From Thozetella sp. PMI_491 (taxonomy: Eukaryota; Ascomycota; Sordariomycetes; Chaetosphaeriales; Chaetosphaeriaceae), in assembly GCA_021432635.1 (NCBI GenBank), contig MU270061.1, forward strand, positions 222,341 through 286,340: DNA of 64,000 nucleotides, read 5' to 3'. The number at the start of each line of letters is the position of its first letter. Within the stretch, counting starts at the first letter, position 1. Below the pieces are notes generated by a model that saw only the letters and a program-made list of their open reading frames with translations, searched no databases and was not told the origin of the DNA. Shown here in pieces: positions 1-11,059 of this stretch. The position numbers were made by a program, and so were the translations under genes.

Positions 1-1196
1 GCGATGGACAGATAGCCCCTGGCACTTCAGAATTCGGACCCAATTATATTTGCAGGGGAATCGAGCTAGCTAAATTAATAGGGTACGCATTGGATGTTTT
101 GGGCCCATCGGATTCTACCGTGACGGCAGAACACGTCAGATTACAACTGGATGAATGGTACCGAGAGACAAATGAGGTTGGTAGCCCTGTGGAAGAAAGT
201 TTCGAATCGGTTGTCGACATCTAACCTCATTTCTCAGATTCTTCTGAAGAGTATGAATTCTGAAAGAGCTTGGGCAAGCACTGCTCAGCTACGGGAAATG
301 TCTCTTGGAATTGCTAGCATGAAGTTCCAGTATCTACACGTCTTAATCCTCTTGCTAAAAGGGGACAGAGCTTGTCCGGGACGGCGACTTGAGTCTGCTC
401 GCGAAGCTCTCTCCCTATTGCCCTCTATGGTATCAAATTGGTCCTCGGTATACAACGGCGTAATATGGTACGGACTTCCAATCGTCTTCGCCACTGTTTT
501 ATGCATTACATGCTACTGCTTCTATTCTCCCCGGTGGATCTTAACATAAGTTACAGGCAGCTACTCTACTATCCATTTACCCCATACTTCGTGGTCTTCG
601 AAAATATAGTGCGCAGCCATAACTCCCTAGCATCAGCTCTCGAGCAGGATCTAGGTCTGTTATCCACGACTGCATCCTATTTCACAAGTATGCGGAGCCA
701 ACTCTGCGAGCTTGCTGCTGTATGTTCCAGGCTAGAGCATGTCGCAACCGTCTTCCTTCAGCTTGCTCGGCAACACATAAGTAACATCACTACTACCATG
801 GCCGCCAGCCAATCCATTCAATCGCCAGCCCTGCCACAGGCGCCATTGCAAAATATCTCAAATGCTCAACTTGCGTCAGAAGTCGACAGGCAGCTGCAAA
901 TGGATGTTACATGTAACCCATGCTCAACCAACGAAGGGTTCGGTACTATTGATACTCAAGGACCGGAAATCGCTAGCTTTCTGGAGTGGCTACCGGGCGA
1001 TATAATGGCTCCATGGCCGGCATTCGAATACAGCCAGGACCTCACTACGCATGATAGACCGTCTGCCGCTGAGATCCCACCACTGAGCGAACCGAAAAGC
1101 CCGCGAGGTCGGAAGCGGCCGTTCGACAGTACATTTGACTGGTTTTCTTGGGGCGCATATTACGATGAGGGGAGTTCCGATCCGCCACCATTCTAA
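1..1196 (+). CDS. Fungal Zn2Cys6-type transcription factor, C-terminal part (5' end outside window)
   Basis: This is the 3' end of a fungal-specific regulator; the zinc cluster lies upstream of the window. Exon 1 is open in frame 3 to about 176. A 61 bp intron (177-237, branch ctaac) and an 89 bp intron (468-556, donor gtacgg, acceptor acag) give one continuous frame. The second junction restores VYNGVIW-QLLYYPFTPYF, the hallmark end of the fungal middle-homology region, followed by FENIVRS and a D-LGLLS segment. The C-terminal tail (residues coded 800-1196) is Gln/Ser/Pro-rich and ends in a GRKRPF patch and a Trp-rich acidic end, typical of an activation tail. The stop is at 1194-1196. It probably acts in the nucleus as a DNA-binding regulator; the target is unknown. 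Its neighbour downstream on the same strand is a permease. Confidence 0.75.
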
Positions 1197-1867
1197 CGCA
1201 ATATTGAGACAGGGGCTTAGGAAAATAAATGTGTAATTAACATATTGTCCACCGAACTCTTGCCCGGGATTTTCTCAGTGTCGTGCGATTCGGTGCAGTT
1301 AGGAGGTACCGCTTTACGATACAGCTACTGTTATAACTGTCAAGGACACGACACATTGAGGCGAGATTCATAAGGACATTCGGTTGTTCACACGGGGTAT
1401 GTCTAAAACACCCCATGTTGCATCGCGTATAGCGTATATAGAGTCGGCATCGTCAGGACCAAGCCATTTCCTCACTGGGTGGGTCAAGGCACGGCTATGC
1501 CGCCAATACCCTACAGAGGTAACCTCTAGATTGCTATGTGAAGCCCCGCACCCCTTTGGGCCTTGGGCATCGGCATTCGTTTTGATTGGCTGAAGATACC
1601 CGGCAAGTTAGCGTGAAAGCACACACGCGCATTTACGGCCGCTTAGTCCCGTTTGGCGTCTACGCCTATCAGCAAGCGTTGCTGCACAGGATATGGGCTT
1701 ATGGTTGGCAAGATTCCCAGCGAAAAATCGTATAAGGCTGTCGCAATCGCAGTCTGCCTACCGTCCGCGGCACCCATAAGCTCTTGTTGGTATAATATTC
1801 TTTTTGCCCGCAGCGCTGGCTAGGTCTATCCTGTTTCATACGGGTAGGTAGTGCCCGTCTTCCAGCT
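1197..1867. other. Intergenic, no gene seen
   Basis: This 671 bp stretch separates a gene 3' end from the start of the transporter gene. Only short ORFs without family features occur. It must hold the transporter promoter, but no clear TATA element or operator was recognised. Confidence 0.5.
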
Positions 1868-3680
1868 ATGGACAACATGAAAGAGCCAGAGGAGCAGCAC
1901 CGGGATCTCAACGACTCGGACTCGGCTGCTAAGGGTTCTGTCATGGGGAACAAAGAAGAAGGCGATATCGAACGCCACGGAGAAGCCGTATTATTCGAAG
2001 AAACCGCCCACGTGACGGACAGTGCTGCGGAGAGAGCACTCTGCCGCAAGTTCGATTTCCGTCTGCTGCCTGTACTGGCTTTCATGGTGAGTACCTCCGT
2101 CGTGTGGCATCGGCTTCAACGTCGGCATGGTCTAAGATGTGGCTGGATTGTAGTACTTGTGCAACGCTCTGGATCGAACCAGCCTCGGCAATGCTCAGAC
2201 TGCAGGGTTTTCCACCAGTAAGTGGCATTCCAGCGGCATACTTGGCTGCACAGCTTTGCGCACAGCTTTGCGCATAGCTAAGCTAGTACCCCCTCTCTAG
2301 ACTTAGGCTTCTTGGATGGACAGTACAATCTCATCCTAAGCATCTTCTTCGTCCCGTTCGTCCTCTTCGCTCCTTTCGTCGCCATGGTGGGCAAGAGGTT
2401 CGGCCCCGCGCGAGTGCTCCCGATCCTCATGTTCTTCTTCGGGTCCATGACGCTCCTGACTGCGACGGCGCACAATTTCAGCGGCATCTTTGCCCTTCGA
2501 TGGTTCTTGGGAATGGCAGAAAGCGCCTATCTTCCTCTGGTGATCTACTACCTGACGACATTCTACCGACGGGGCGAACTGGCCCGCCGCGTAGCGATAT
2601 TCTATGCGGCCTCCAACATCGCGAGCGCTTTTAGCGGGCTTCTAGCGTTTGGTGTATTTCAAATCAAAACGGACAAGATTGACCACCCGTGGAGATGGCT
2701 ATTTCTCATCGAGGGAGCTGCAACGGTGATCTTCTCCCTCTTTGCCTTTTGGTACTTGCCGCGAAGTGCAGCCGAGGCAGGATTCCTCAATGAAGAGGAA
2801 AAGAGGCTCGCCTTCGACCGAATTCAACTCGACAGCTCGTCCACTGTCAACGAACAACTTAAATTGAAGGATGCGTTGAGAGTATTCAAAATACCCGCGG
2901 TTTATGGGTTCCTCTTGGTCGAAATCTGCCTCGGAGTTCCCTTGCAGTCCGTGGTTTTATTTCTTCCGCAGATTGTGCAGAGGCTGGGCTACGACTCTGT
3001 CAAAACAAACCTGTATACGGTTGCGCCAAATATCACGGTACGTACTCGTCATAATTTCCAGACGCAAGCGATACTGACTTCGCGTCCCTCCAGGGCGCGG
3101 CCATGCTTCTGATTCTTGCCTTTGCTTCTGATGGCTTGAGGCTGCGATTTCCTTTTATATGCCTTGGATTTGCCTTTACATTTATCGGCATGGTCATCTT
3201 TGCCTCGATCCAGGACGTTCAAGCGCAGATCCGGGTTGCCTACTTTGCGACATTTATGATGTGCTGGGGCACCAGCACACCTTCAGTTCTGCTCTCCACG
3301 GTTCGTATCCGCTCCCTAAAGCAGGCCATAGACATTCTGTTAATTTTATTTCTCTAACAAAGTGGTACAACAACAACGTGGCTCACGAAGGCGAGAGATT
3401 GATTTTGACCTCGGTCGGTGTACCCCTGGCGAATCTCATGGGGCTAGTGTCAAGCAATGTCTTCTTGGCCAAGGACGCACCCAAGTACACGCCTGCACTC
3501 ATCACAACAGCTGCCTTTGGTGCGACTGGCTGTCTGGCGGCCGGCTCACTAGGGTTGTGGATGATGTACGATAACAATCGCCGAAATCGACGCCAGGGAG
3601 TCAATCTTACGGCGAAAGACGTACCTACGCGGAAACTGAGAGATGGGCCAAAAGTTGACGAGTTCAGATGGTTCCTGTAG
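1868..3680 (+). CDS. MFS transporter, anion:cation symporter (Dal5/allantoate-permease-like) family
   Basis: Five exons join to 514 aa: 1868-2086, 2154-2217, 2301-3037, 3094-3300 and 3363-3680, with all phases consistent. The 64 bp exon 2 supplies the ACS-family signature YLCNALDRTSLGNAQ after TM1. Later exons give the loop-2/3 motif GKRFGPARVLP, then FYRRGELARR, and a second six-helix half with MMCWGTSTP and WYNNN before the last helices. Family members move carboxylates, nicotinate, allantoate, vitamins or small peptides with protons across the plasma membrane; the substrate here cannot be told. The last intron has a weak donor (gttcgt), while the others are canonical. The N-terminus is a charged cytosolic tail of about 60 residues. 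A Zn2Cys6 regulator and a dipeptidase follow, suggesting a nutrient-uptake group. Confidence 0.85.
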
Positions 3681-4058
3681 TATCCAAAGCGCGAGAGACA
3701 GGCGAATGGCTCGCTGTACGGTTGATCTTGATGGTGTTGGCGTCATTTGTCGCGCCCCAAACCCCACGGCATTACTGGCATTACCAGCTGGGAACGATGA
3801 ATACTATGCTTGTTAATGGACTTATTGGATCAGAAACTGCATACATCGGAGTAAAGTAGACATTCCGTAATCTTGGTAAGTGAATGTCACATTTTGAGCA
3901 CTCCGGGCACAGAATATATTGTTTCGGCTAGGGCAGGGGAGTAGTATATGAACGATAGTGCTAGCTAGGGGGAGGCTTTGGCACAAGGAGCTGCAATCAT
4001 ATCTCTGCGGGGTCTTTTATCTCCACCACCTTGGTTATGTGAGGAGAGGGGGGAGGGA

Positions 4059-4083
4059 GGGGGGGGGGGGGGGGGGGGGGGGG
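4059..4083 (+). repeat. G25 homopolymer
   Basis: A run of 25 G within a GA-rich tract begins about 290 bp upstream of the regulator start. It could form a G-quadruplex and is probably length-variable; the exact length in an assembly is unreliable. Confidence 0.8.
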
Positions 4084-4214
4084 AAGGAGGGCAAAAGATA
4101 GAGAGAGAAGGGGAAAGAGCCGGCAGGAGATCCCAAGAGAGAATAGTCTTGGGGAAAAGAGGAACGATCAGACCAGAGGCTGGTCTGGTCGGCCGGGCTG
4201 GGTTAGGGGCAACA

Positions 4215-4216
<2 letters not shown>

Positions 4217-4259
<43 letters not shown>
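4217..4259 (+). repeat. G43 homopolymer
   Basis: A run of 43 G ends about 90 bp upstream of the first ATG of the regulator gene, so it lies in the promoter or 5' leader. It is exceptionally long for a nuclear genome; length is prone to polymerase slippage and sequencing error. Confidence 0.8.
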
Positions 4260-4348
4260 CGGGTTGAACAAAGATAACGTAGCGGCGGCTGGTGGATCCA
4301 ACCGCCCAATCTCCGCTCTAGTGACCACACTCAAGAACAACGGCGGGG

Positions 4349-6509
4349 ATGAGTTCGTATACACCGGCCGTCTATCGCACCATGTCGCATCAAAGCCGTC
4401 GGTACATGAGCAAAAGGGACCGGCCTTGCGATTTCTGTCGTTCTCGGAAATCGGCATGCCATTTCGACCACGGCCCTCCGTGTCGGCTGTGCGCGGCTCG
4501 GGGGAGGCACTGCACCTTTGATCAGGCACCGCCGCCACGCCAGAGGCTACTGCATTGCAACCGTCGCAGCGAGCATATGTCGCCTCGGAGCCGGCCTCCT
4601 CCAGGGCCTGCCAGCAATAGCTGCAGTGCAGCGTTCATGACGGCGCAAGCTCCCGTAGGTCCGGGTTCGCCTCTGAGCAGCATTTCTTTGCAGCCACAGT
4701 TGATGGACTCCATCGTCCAGAGTGCCATGGACGACCTGTTTCCAGACGCGCCCGCTTCGCATCTCTGGGAGGAACTTCCCGGGTACACCATGGAGGAAAA
4801 CTTTGGCCTTCCCTCGTGGGATGCGGATTTACCGTCCGGGGCGGATTTCGGCTTCCCAATGGCGAGCCCGTCAATAGCGACCGCGACTCCGCCCTCGAAC
4901 GAGAGCACGTCGGAAGAGATGCTAAACATCGGGAGCGATACCCCAGTCCTATTCACCGGTTTCACCGGCGAGTGGGACCCCTATATATATCAGCGGTGTC
5001 GTTTCGACTGCCACAACAAGCTTGCCTTTCGAAAAATCACGCATTTGAGCCTCTCGCAAAGCGTGGACGAAACGCTCCTGATTCTGACGGACCCTTCCCT
5101 CTACACCAAGTGCCAGCAGGAGGTGGGACATGCGGATGTTTCTAGAGAACTGCTGCGACAGCGCCTTCAATCCATCATCTCCGTGGATGTCGGAAGACGG
5201 CTGATTGGCCTCTATCAGCTGTTTGTCGCGCCTCAATTCCCCATCTTCTCTACATCTTCTCCCTTGGACCCGGTTTCGTCAGACCCTTGTCTTCTAGCCA
5301 CTGTATATGCTATTGTCCAGCCGTTTGTACAGCTCGATGAGCATCTTGTCATTGAGTTTGCCTATGAGGTTCCCCCTTACGCTGAGCTCTTGCAACTTGC
5401 CCACAGCGGGCTTCAGCCTCAACTTCATTCTCCATCGCTGTCGACCGTCCAAATACTCTTGCTTTTACTCGTTCGGCCTTCGACGGACACGTCAGTCTCT
5501 GAAAGCCCCATGAAGTGGTCGCTCCTCTGCACTCTTGTGGCGGCAGCTCATGCCCTGGGGTTGCACGACGACCCTACACCATGGAGCAATCTACCCCCTT
5601 GGCTAATTGCCCAGAGACGGAGGATCTCATTCCTCATTTATTCTACCGACAAATGGATTGCGTGCAGCCTCGGACGGCCTCCCATTCTTCAGTCAAATAA
5701 TTGGCTTGTTACGAGCTTAACTACGGACGACGAGTTGCAATCGGAACTTGGCTCATATTCGTGGTCATGCCTGATGCAATATTCAGATCTGTGCGAGATA
5801 ATCGACAAGATGCTGAGCGAACTCTTGTAGGTATCTCACCAGCCACACCAATGAGACATGCTAACCGAAAAGCTCGTTACGAAATGAATCTGAATTGAGA
5901 GACGATTACCAAAAGACGCTCCAGGCCACGAAGCCATTCTTTGAACTGCTATCATCTTGGCACCAGAGATTTGAACAGCACACAGCGAGCGATGAGAATA
6001 GAGACAGCACCAATGTGTCATGTTCTACCATTTGTGAGCTCGGCTACCAATATATTCATATCACCATCTTCCGCGCGATCATGCGTCCTTTCATAAGGCA
6101 ACAGAGCCGGTTGCAAGCCGTCGCAGCTGAGGCGACGGCGAAAGCTCGTGCAGCTGTACGATCAGGCACTCGGAGCGCATTCGAGTTCGTCCGCAGTTTA
6201 AACCAAGACCACGTCAGCAATTTTTGGCCCCAATGGACCCGGTCGGTTTATTCTGCAGTGGGCTACTTCATGCTGCTACTATTCGTGACGTCGGAGAACT
6301 TTGAAGAGGCTCTTTGCTGGATCAAGGACCTGCAAATGCTGAGAAAGGAGCTAAGGATCAAGGCTACCTTCCATCCATTCCTGAGGTTAAGCCAAATTCG
6401 ACTTCAAGCGATGTTCTGGAAAGACTTGACGAAGGCTTTCAGCCTGGACCCGCACATTCGCAAGGCGCTCGATGAGGTGTGTGCCAGCTCGGCGCCGCAG
6501 CCACTGTAG
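4349..6509 (+). CDS. Zn2Cys6 transcription factor
   Basis: Two exons (4349-5826 and 5873-6509) joined by a 46 bp intron (donor gtaggt, branch gctaac, acceptor aaaag) give about 704 aa. The zinc binuclear cluster lies near residues 26-56 and has spacing C-x2-C-x6-C-x7-C-x2-C-x6-C (CDFCRSRKSAC...CRLC...C). A Ser/Pro-rich linker follows, then the fungal middle-homology region with LVAAAHALGLHDD and QRRRISFLIYSTDKW. That arrangement resembles regulators of amino-acid or sugar catabolism. Three possible starts exist (4349, 4382 and 4409); all keep the zinc cluster, and the first is used. It lies between a permease and a dipeptidase transcribed toward it, so local control of these genes is plausible but inferred. 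The upstream G43 tract is the odd feature. Confidence 0.88.
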
Positions 6510-6603
6510 ACTAGGCCTAGCTGAAGGATCGGACGTATGGGAGGGACCTATAACTAAAGAAACAAACTGTATCCTCATGGCGGGTTATATACCTCTTCTC
6601 AGC

Positions 6604-8011
6604 CTAGAGTTCGTCATGCCGAATTTGGCTTTCTTTGGCTTTGCGCACGTCGACTGGGTAGAGAAGGTCTCCTGCACCTCCCCACTCCGCCGGAAGGTCT
6701 TTGCGAAGATGCCAAATCTCCGCCGAAGGAAGCAGATGATTGCTCTTTTCTTTCACCGCGTCTACCTCGTCCATGACCCTCAACAGATTGCCCGCCATGA
6801 GATCTTGCACTTCGGCCTCGGTCCAGTTGCGCGCAAGAAACTCTGCTATCTGCTTGCCGTCAGCGCGGCCCGCATCCGGCAACGGGCATCCATATAGCTT
6901 ACCAGGTTCGGGTATTGACTTGCGTCGTCTAATCCTTGGACGGAATGCGGCATACCGTCAAAGTCGGAGCCAATGCCGACGTGATTCTTCCCAACGATGG
7001 CCGCGATATGCTCGACGTGGTCCGCGACGGTAGACACATTCGCCGTCTCGTACGGACCGAGGAACGCAGGGTAGAAGATAGAATGCACCAAACCCTTGTT
7101 TTTTCCAGGACCGTCCCCTATCAAATTAAGTATATCGTCTGGTACATTTCTTTGGTGATCCCACACAGCCCGTGTCCCCGAATGAGTCCAGATGATGGGA
7201 GCTTCGGAGAGTTCAATGGCTTGTCGTGACGTGTTATCTGAGGTATGGGAAAGATCGATCAGAACCCCGAGCCGATTGAGTTCGCGAATGAGTTCTCGAC
7301 CGAGATCCGTGAGCCCATTTCCCTCGTGGACGGCGGCGATGTAATCATCCCCGCCCGCGCCATTCGCAGAGCCAAAAGCGCTGTGGCACATGTGAGTCAG
7401 TGTGACGTATCTGACGCCCATCTGGGCGAAGACTCTCATGGCTCCCAGCGAGTTTCCAAGCATGTGCGTTCCTTCCATTCCGATCAAAGATGCGATTTTA
7501 CCGCCCTGGAAGGCCCTGCGAACATCTTCAGAGCTGTGAGCGTACTCAAAATGGTCTGGGTGCTGGCGGATCATGTTTTGGATAAGATCGAGCATCTCGA
7601 GCGAGTCTCTCAGGGCATTGGTGGGGGTGTTGAAGTCGGCGCCAGGGTCCTCGCCCCCTTGGGCGTGGCAAGGTGCCCATACTGTCCAAAATGCGCCTCC
7701 TAGGCGGCCTTTGCGCATTCTGGGGATATCTACATGGCCGGGGAGGTGGCCTGACAGCTGAGGAATGACTTCAAGCGGTCGACGTCCTATCGAAGATCAG
7801 ACCTAGTACTCGAACGAGTGCATCCGAAGAACATTTCACCTAGAGATCGAATAATTTGGGGAAGATCGACGTGCGTATCAATCAGAGGGAACCTTTCCAT
7901 GAGCGCGATGGCTTGTTCGTAGTATGGATTCCGGTCGCTCAAGACCTGGTGGCCCAGAATGGGCCAAGCAAGCCACGGTAGCGCCAGGGCTGATGCCAAA
8001 GTAGCTCTCAT
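6604..8011 (-). CDS. Membrane-type dipeptidase, peptidase family M19, secreted
   Basis: Three exons on the minus strand (8011-7840, 7786-6903 and 6849-6604) encode about 433 aa. Both introns are 53 bp, with branch sites and correct phase. The N-terminus is a signal peptide ending near LAWPILG. Zinc ligands and catalytic residues of the renal-dipeptidase family are visible: LIDTHVDLP (HxD), the bridging Glu in LIGMEGTHMLG, His in TLTHMCHS and LIDLSHTSD, and IGSDFDG near the end. The C-terminal helix YPNL-IAEFLARNW is restored only by splicing. The enzyme hydrolyses dipeptides, including those with D-residues, outside the cell or at the cell surface. It is convergent with the regulator and follows a permease gene, which suits a peptide or amino-acid scavenging group. 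Confidence 0.88.
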
Positions 8012-8471
8012 TTTGACGATATGATTAGCAGAACAAAGGCTTCATAGACGAGACGATATTCTGTCATACGTAGGTTTGCATGATATTTCAATCGTGGACT
8101 AGCCAACTTAGTTAGCTATGGCCACCCATCTGATCCCCTGCTAATGCAATGGTGGCTATCGGCGTCGCTCATGCCAAGGCGGAATGCCGACGCTAATGCC
8201 AGTCCGCCGACGCTAAGCTTGTTCTGCAACCACTAAACAGGATCGTCAGTTCTTCTCGCGTGATAAAAACATCAAAAGATAAGATGGGGACGTGTGAATA
8301 GTAGACATGAGAGCGGTAAAGAAGCTGAAGACAGAATAGGATGGATAGATTAAGAGAGCTTATCGTGGAGCGCTTTAGGTGGGGTAATTTCCGCAATCTG
8401 TAGTGATTACACTTCCACCAAGATGAGAAAATCTCCACTATATACAAGCTCGGTTAGGTGTACGCGCTCAT
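8012..8471. other. Intergenic, dipeptidase promoter side
   Basis: No gene was recognised. The only ORF of note on the minus strand (8193-8447) has no domain features. A short inverted repeat of the type gccgacgctaa(tgccagtc)cgccgacgctaa occurs near 8186-8217. Confidence 0.4.
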
Positions 8472-8742
8472 AGTGTGAATGAGGCCACGGGCAGATTCAC
8501 GCCCCAAGAAGTGATCTTCCTGCCTTACTTAGAATGGGCTAGGGGTGAAAATCCAAGCTATAAATCGTGCTTATATGGGTTTACTAACCGTCAACATAGA
8601 TATATTGTACGCGTATCAACAGCCAGCATCTCAAGGAATCCCAATTTCCGATGGTGTGAATGTGGCCACGGGCAGATTCACGCCCCAGGAGGTAATCTTA
8701 CTGTCTTGCTCAGCAACGCCTAGAGGTGAAAACTAAGCTATG
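8472..8742 (+). repeat. Tandem-offset duplication of an IBR exon/intron segment
   Basis: Two copies of a segment of about 88 bp, 8472-8562 and 8653-8742, are offset by 181 bp. Both contain gccacgggcagattcacg and end near aagctat. Copy 2 is in frame with the RBR gene and carries its exon end plus intron. Copy 1 has a stop at the matching cysteine codon and a degraded donor, so it is a dead copy. Confidence 0.75.
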
Positions 8743-9243
8743 AAATACACAGAAACCACTGCGGAATGGAGATGTACGTCTTGCCGCAGATGGAATTGTT
8801 ATTTATGTCGAGGTTTCATGGCTTCCACGTGTTCACATCTTCGGCAGTCTCGGTTGAGCACAGTCGAAGACAGCCGACAAGCGGCACAGATTGCCCTTCG
8901 TGAAGAAATTCGAATAAGACGTGATAAGGAGCGTGAGACTCACGCCAGGATTTTGCGAACAACAAAGATGTGCCCCCGTGCTGGCTGCAGGACTAGAATC
9001 GAGAGAAACGGTGGGTGTGCGCATTTTACCTGCGTTAGCTGCCGTACGGAGTTCTGCTGGTCTTGCGAAGTCATCTTTCCAAGAGGAAGAGCCCTCCATT
9101 TAAACACGTGCGCACTAGGGCAAGTGAACACGATTTCAAGAAGAAACTTAAACACTAGCAACTATTCATTGGATTGGGATTCGAACCATGAGTATAACCG
9201 TTCTCTTGACGCGACGCTCTGGATTCCACCGTCATATAGATAA
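8563..9243 (+). pseudogene. RBR-type E3 ubiquitin ligase, C-terminal fragment (IBR plus RING2)
   Basis: Exon A (open from about 8563 to 8691) and exon B (8753-9243) join across a 61 bp intron with donor gtaatc and acceptor acacag. The join gives PNFRWCECGHGQIHAPG-ETTAEWRCTSC...CYLC, an IBR zinc module. A coiled basic linker follows, then the RING2/Rcat module KMCPRAGC, ERNGGCAHFTC, CRTEFCW with candidate catalytic Cys. Family members take ubiquitin from E2 onto RING2 Cys and pass it to a substrate, but RING1, which recruits E2, is not visible upstream. The gene is therefore 5'-truncated or has an unrecognised first exon. The adjacent dead duplicate of the IBR exon favours a remnant. The C-terminal tail ends in DATLWIPPSYR. 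Confidence 0.6.
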
Positions 9244-10409
9244 AAGTCCCAACGGCTACTCACTATTCAATAGACCATAAAGCATCTCGTTCTTTGAAGT
9301 TAAAATGCACGATAGCTCGGCGCTAAGCGACAAGCATGAGATAACTGCCCTCAGTTATTCTCGCCCAACTCAGTGCATCGAGTATGCTCTGTTGATTTTC
9401 TCACTAGTGCATATGCTGCTATAGCCCAGGAGTTCCTATGATCTTTGCTATCATAGGTCTTCTTGTTTAGCTTACTGTAGCTCAGTAGCGCTAAATGGAT
9501 GTTCTATCGAAATACACCCACTAGAATCGAGCGCGTAAAGATTGGCAACCTCAGCTACATCACACATTGTCGATACGAAGAGTCCGTACTACAACCATGA
9601 GGAATATAAGAAGAACAATAATAAGCCTGAGGGGATCATTCTTAAAGTTGTCAAGGCACCGTAGCAGATAGAATGGCCTAGAAGCTACTGCCTATAGCCA
9701 CGCGCATTTCGGAGAAATCAGTTTCTATAGTTCTATCAACACTCGTAACATCATTATTTACTGTTATTTATATCAGTGGAAAGTAAAACCATAATAGAGA
9801 GGTAAAATTATGGCGTTAGTCATGAACAGCGATATCAACAATAAGGGTGAGGTGTGAACCAACCCCCCGCCACCGCTCACTGTCTAGCTCAGGCAGGAAT
9901 ACTCTCCCTTGAGAATCTGCGATCTCTGTAGGTCATTGAGTCCATCGCAGTTGAATTGACCTGAGCTGAGCGACGACCGGACAGTGAACTTTTCAACACC
10001 TTGGGCCGATTGTGTATGTCCAGGTCGCTGATGAAGGGCTTGCTAGGAGTAATTCAGTAAATAAGCCTTTTGGAAGGCTGTGTGATAATACTGACAAGAA
10101 AGCATTATCGAACGGCCCGCCAAACTCCATATTCGATACGTCACTACTCGACCAAATCCACGTTGAGGTATGCCACGCATGTCCGGCGGCACGGAAGGGA
10201 ATAGATGAGAAAGCATTCTTGATATAATTGCACAGTTACCACCTGATCCGTCGTGAGCACTATTAAGCATTTAGCGCAAAGACGTAGAGCCCCATTGAAA
10301 GCTTTTGATTGGAGAGGGATGATGGGTCACAGTAGGTCGCCTGAGGGCAAATGGAGGAATCAGAAAACGGAACCCCAAACCCAATAACTAGTTACCGACA
10401 CGAACATTA
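9244..10409. other. Gene-free AT-rich stretch
   Basis: About 1.2 kb with no credible coding exon. It contains an 8 bp perfect hairpin (cctatgat/atcatagg near 9435-9457) and, at its right end, one copy of a 41 bp direct repeat. Confidence 0.5.
10175..10215 (+). repeat. 41 bp direct repeat, left copy
   Basis: It matches 15813-15853 with one C/T difference; the shared core includes acgcatgtccgg and gaagggaatagatgaga. The two copies lie about 195-200 bp outside the two ends of the TIR-bounded unit. Confidence 0.85.
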
Positions 10410-10530
10410 CACTAAAAGGCGAATTAAGTGTCGCTGAATTTTTAGTTAACTTTCATAGCAGGCTCTATTTTAGCCACATGTTGCTGACTATTATGGCTGT
10501 GTACTCTAGTCATTTGTACTCTGAGGTACA
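10410..10530 (+). repeat. Left inverted-repeat arm
   Basis: It pairs with 15496-15613 in inverted orientation. Identity is roughly three quarters by eye, and mismatches are largely C/T or G/A. Confidence 0.7.
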
Positions 10531-11059
10531 GTACTTGTTCACAGTGTGCGAATTAGTAGGTCAGAGTACTATTCTTACTACGGCTGGCCGATAGGAGCTG
10601 CTTTTAGCTCCACTACAAGTATGACTCACAGTGATGACAGGCGCCAAAGCCCTAATACCCCAGGGCCCCCGTCTCGCTCAGTTTCCTAATCCTCTTGCCA
10701 CTCTGAAGCAGGCTTGCAATTCCTCGATATGGCTCCTCGACGGACACCCATCCTAGCACAACCAGGTCTTGTATACTGCAATGCCGCCAGACTAGCCTTT
10801 GCTCTGAAGTGGAGCTAACTAATTCACTTACGTTCCACCTCCCTTCGGCCCCTCCCTTTGACTCGACGGACGGCGGAGTTCCTTGGAGACTATGGGAAGC
10901 CCGACTCGAAACTCCTCTAATGGTTTTTATGGCTTTGGCTGCGGTGGCTCAGTCGCAGCCGATGAACCTGCCAATGAACATCAGTAGACGTAATTGTTAT
11001 CAATCGTTTGCCTGAGATACCTTTTGCACGTTGTAAAGATTCTATGTTTCGCATAACAC

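Larger units (their letters stand above)
3681..4348. other. Intergenic region with long G runs
   Basis: This 668 bp gap between the transporter and the next regulator contains two unusual guanine homopolymers in a purine-rich stretch on the plus strand. ORFs here (poly-Gly or poly-Pro) are artefacts of the runs. Confidence 0.6.

Noticed and set aside
3965-4538. Poly-Pro and poly-Gly ORFs over the G runs
   Set aside because: They exist only because a G homopolymer has no stops. No domain, codon pattern or splice signals support them.
9172-9192. tRNA-like T-loop word ggttcgaatccc on the minus strand
   Set aside because: No matching acceptor stem or D/anticodon arms lie at the right distance, and the bases are inside the RBR reading frame.
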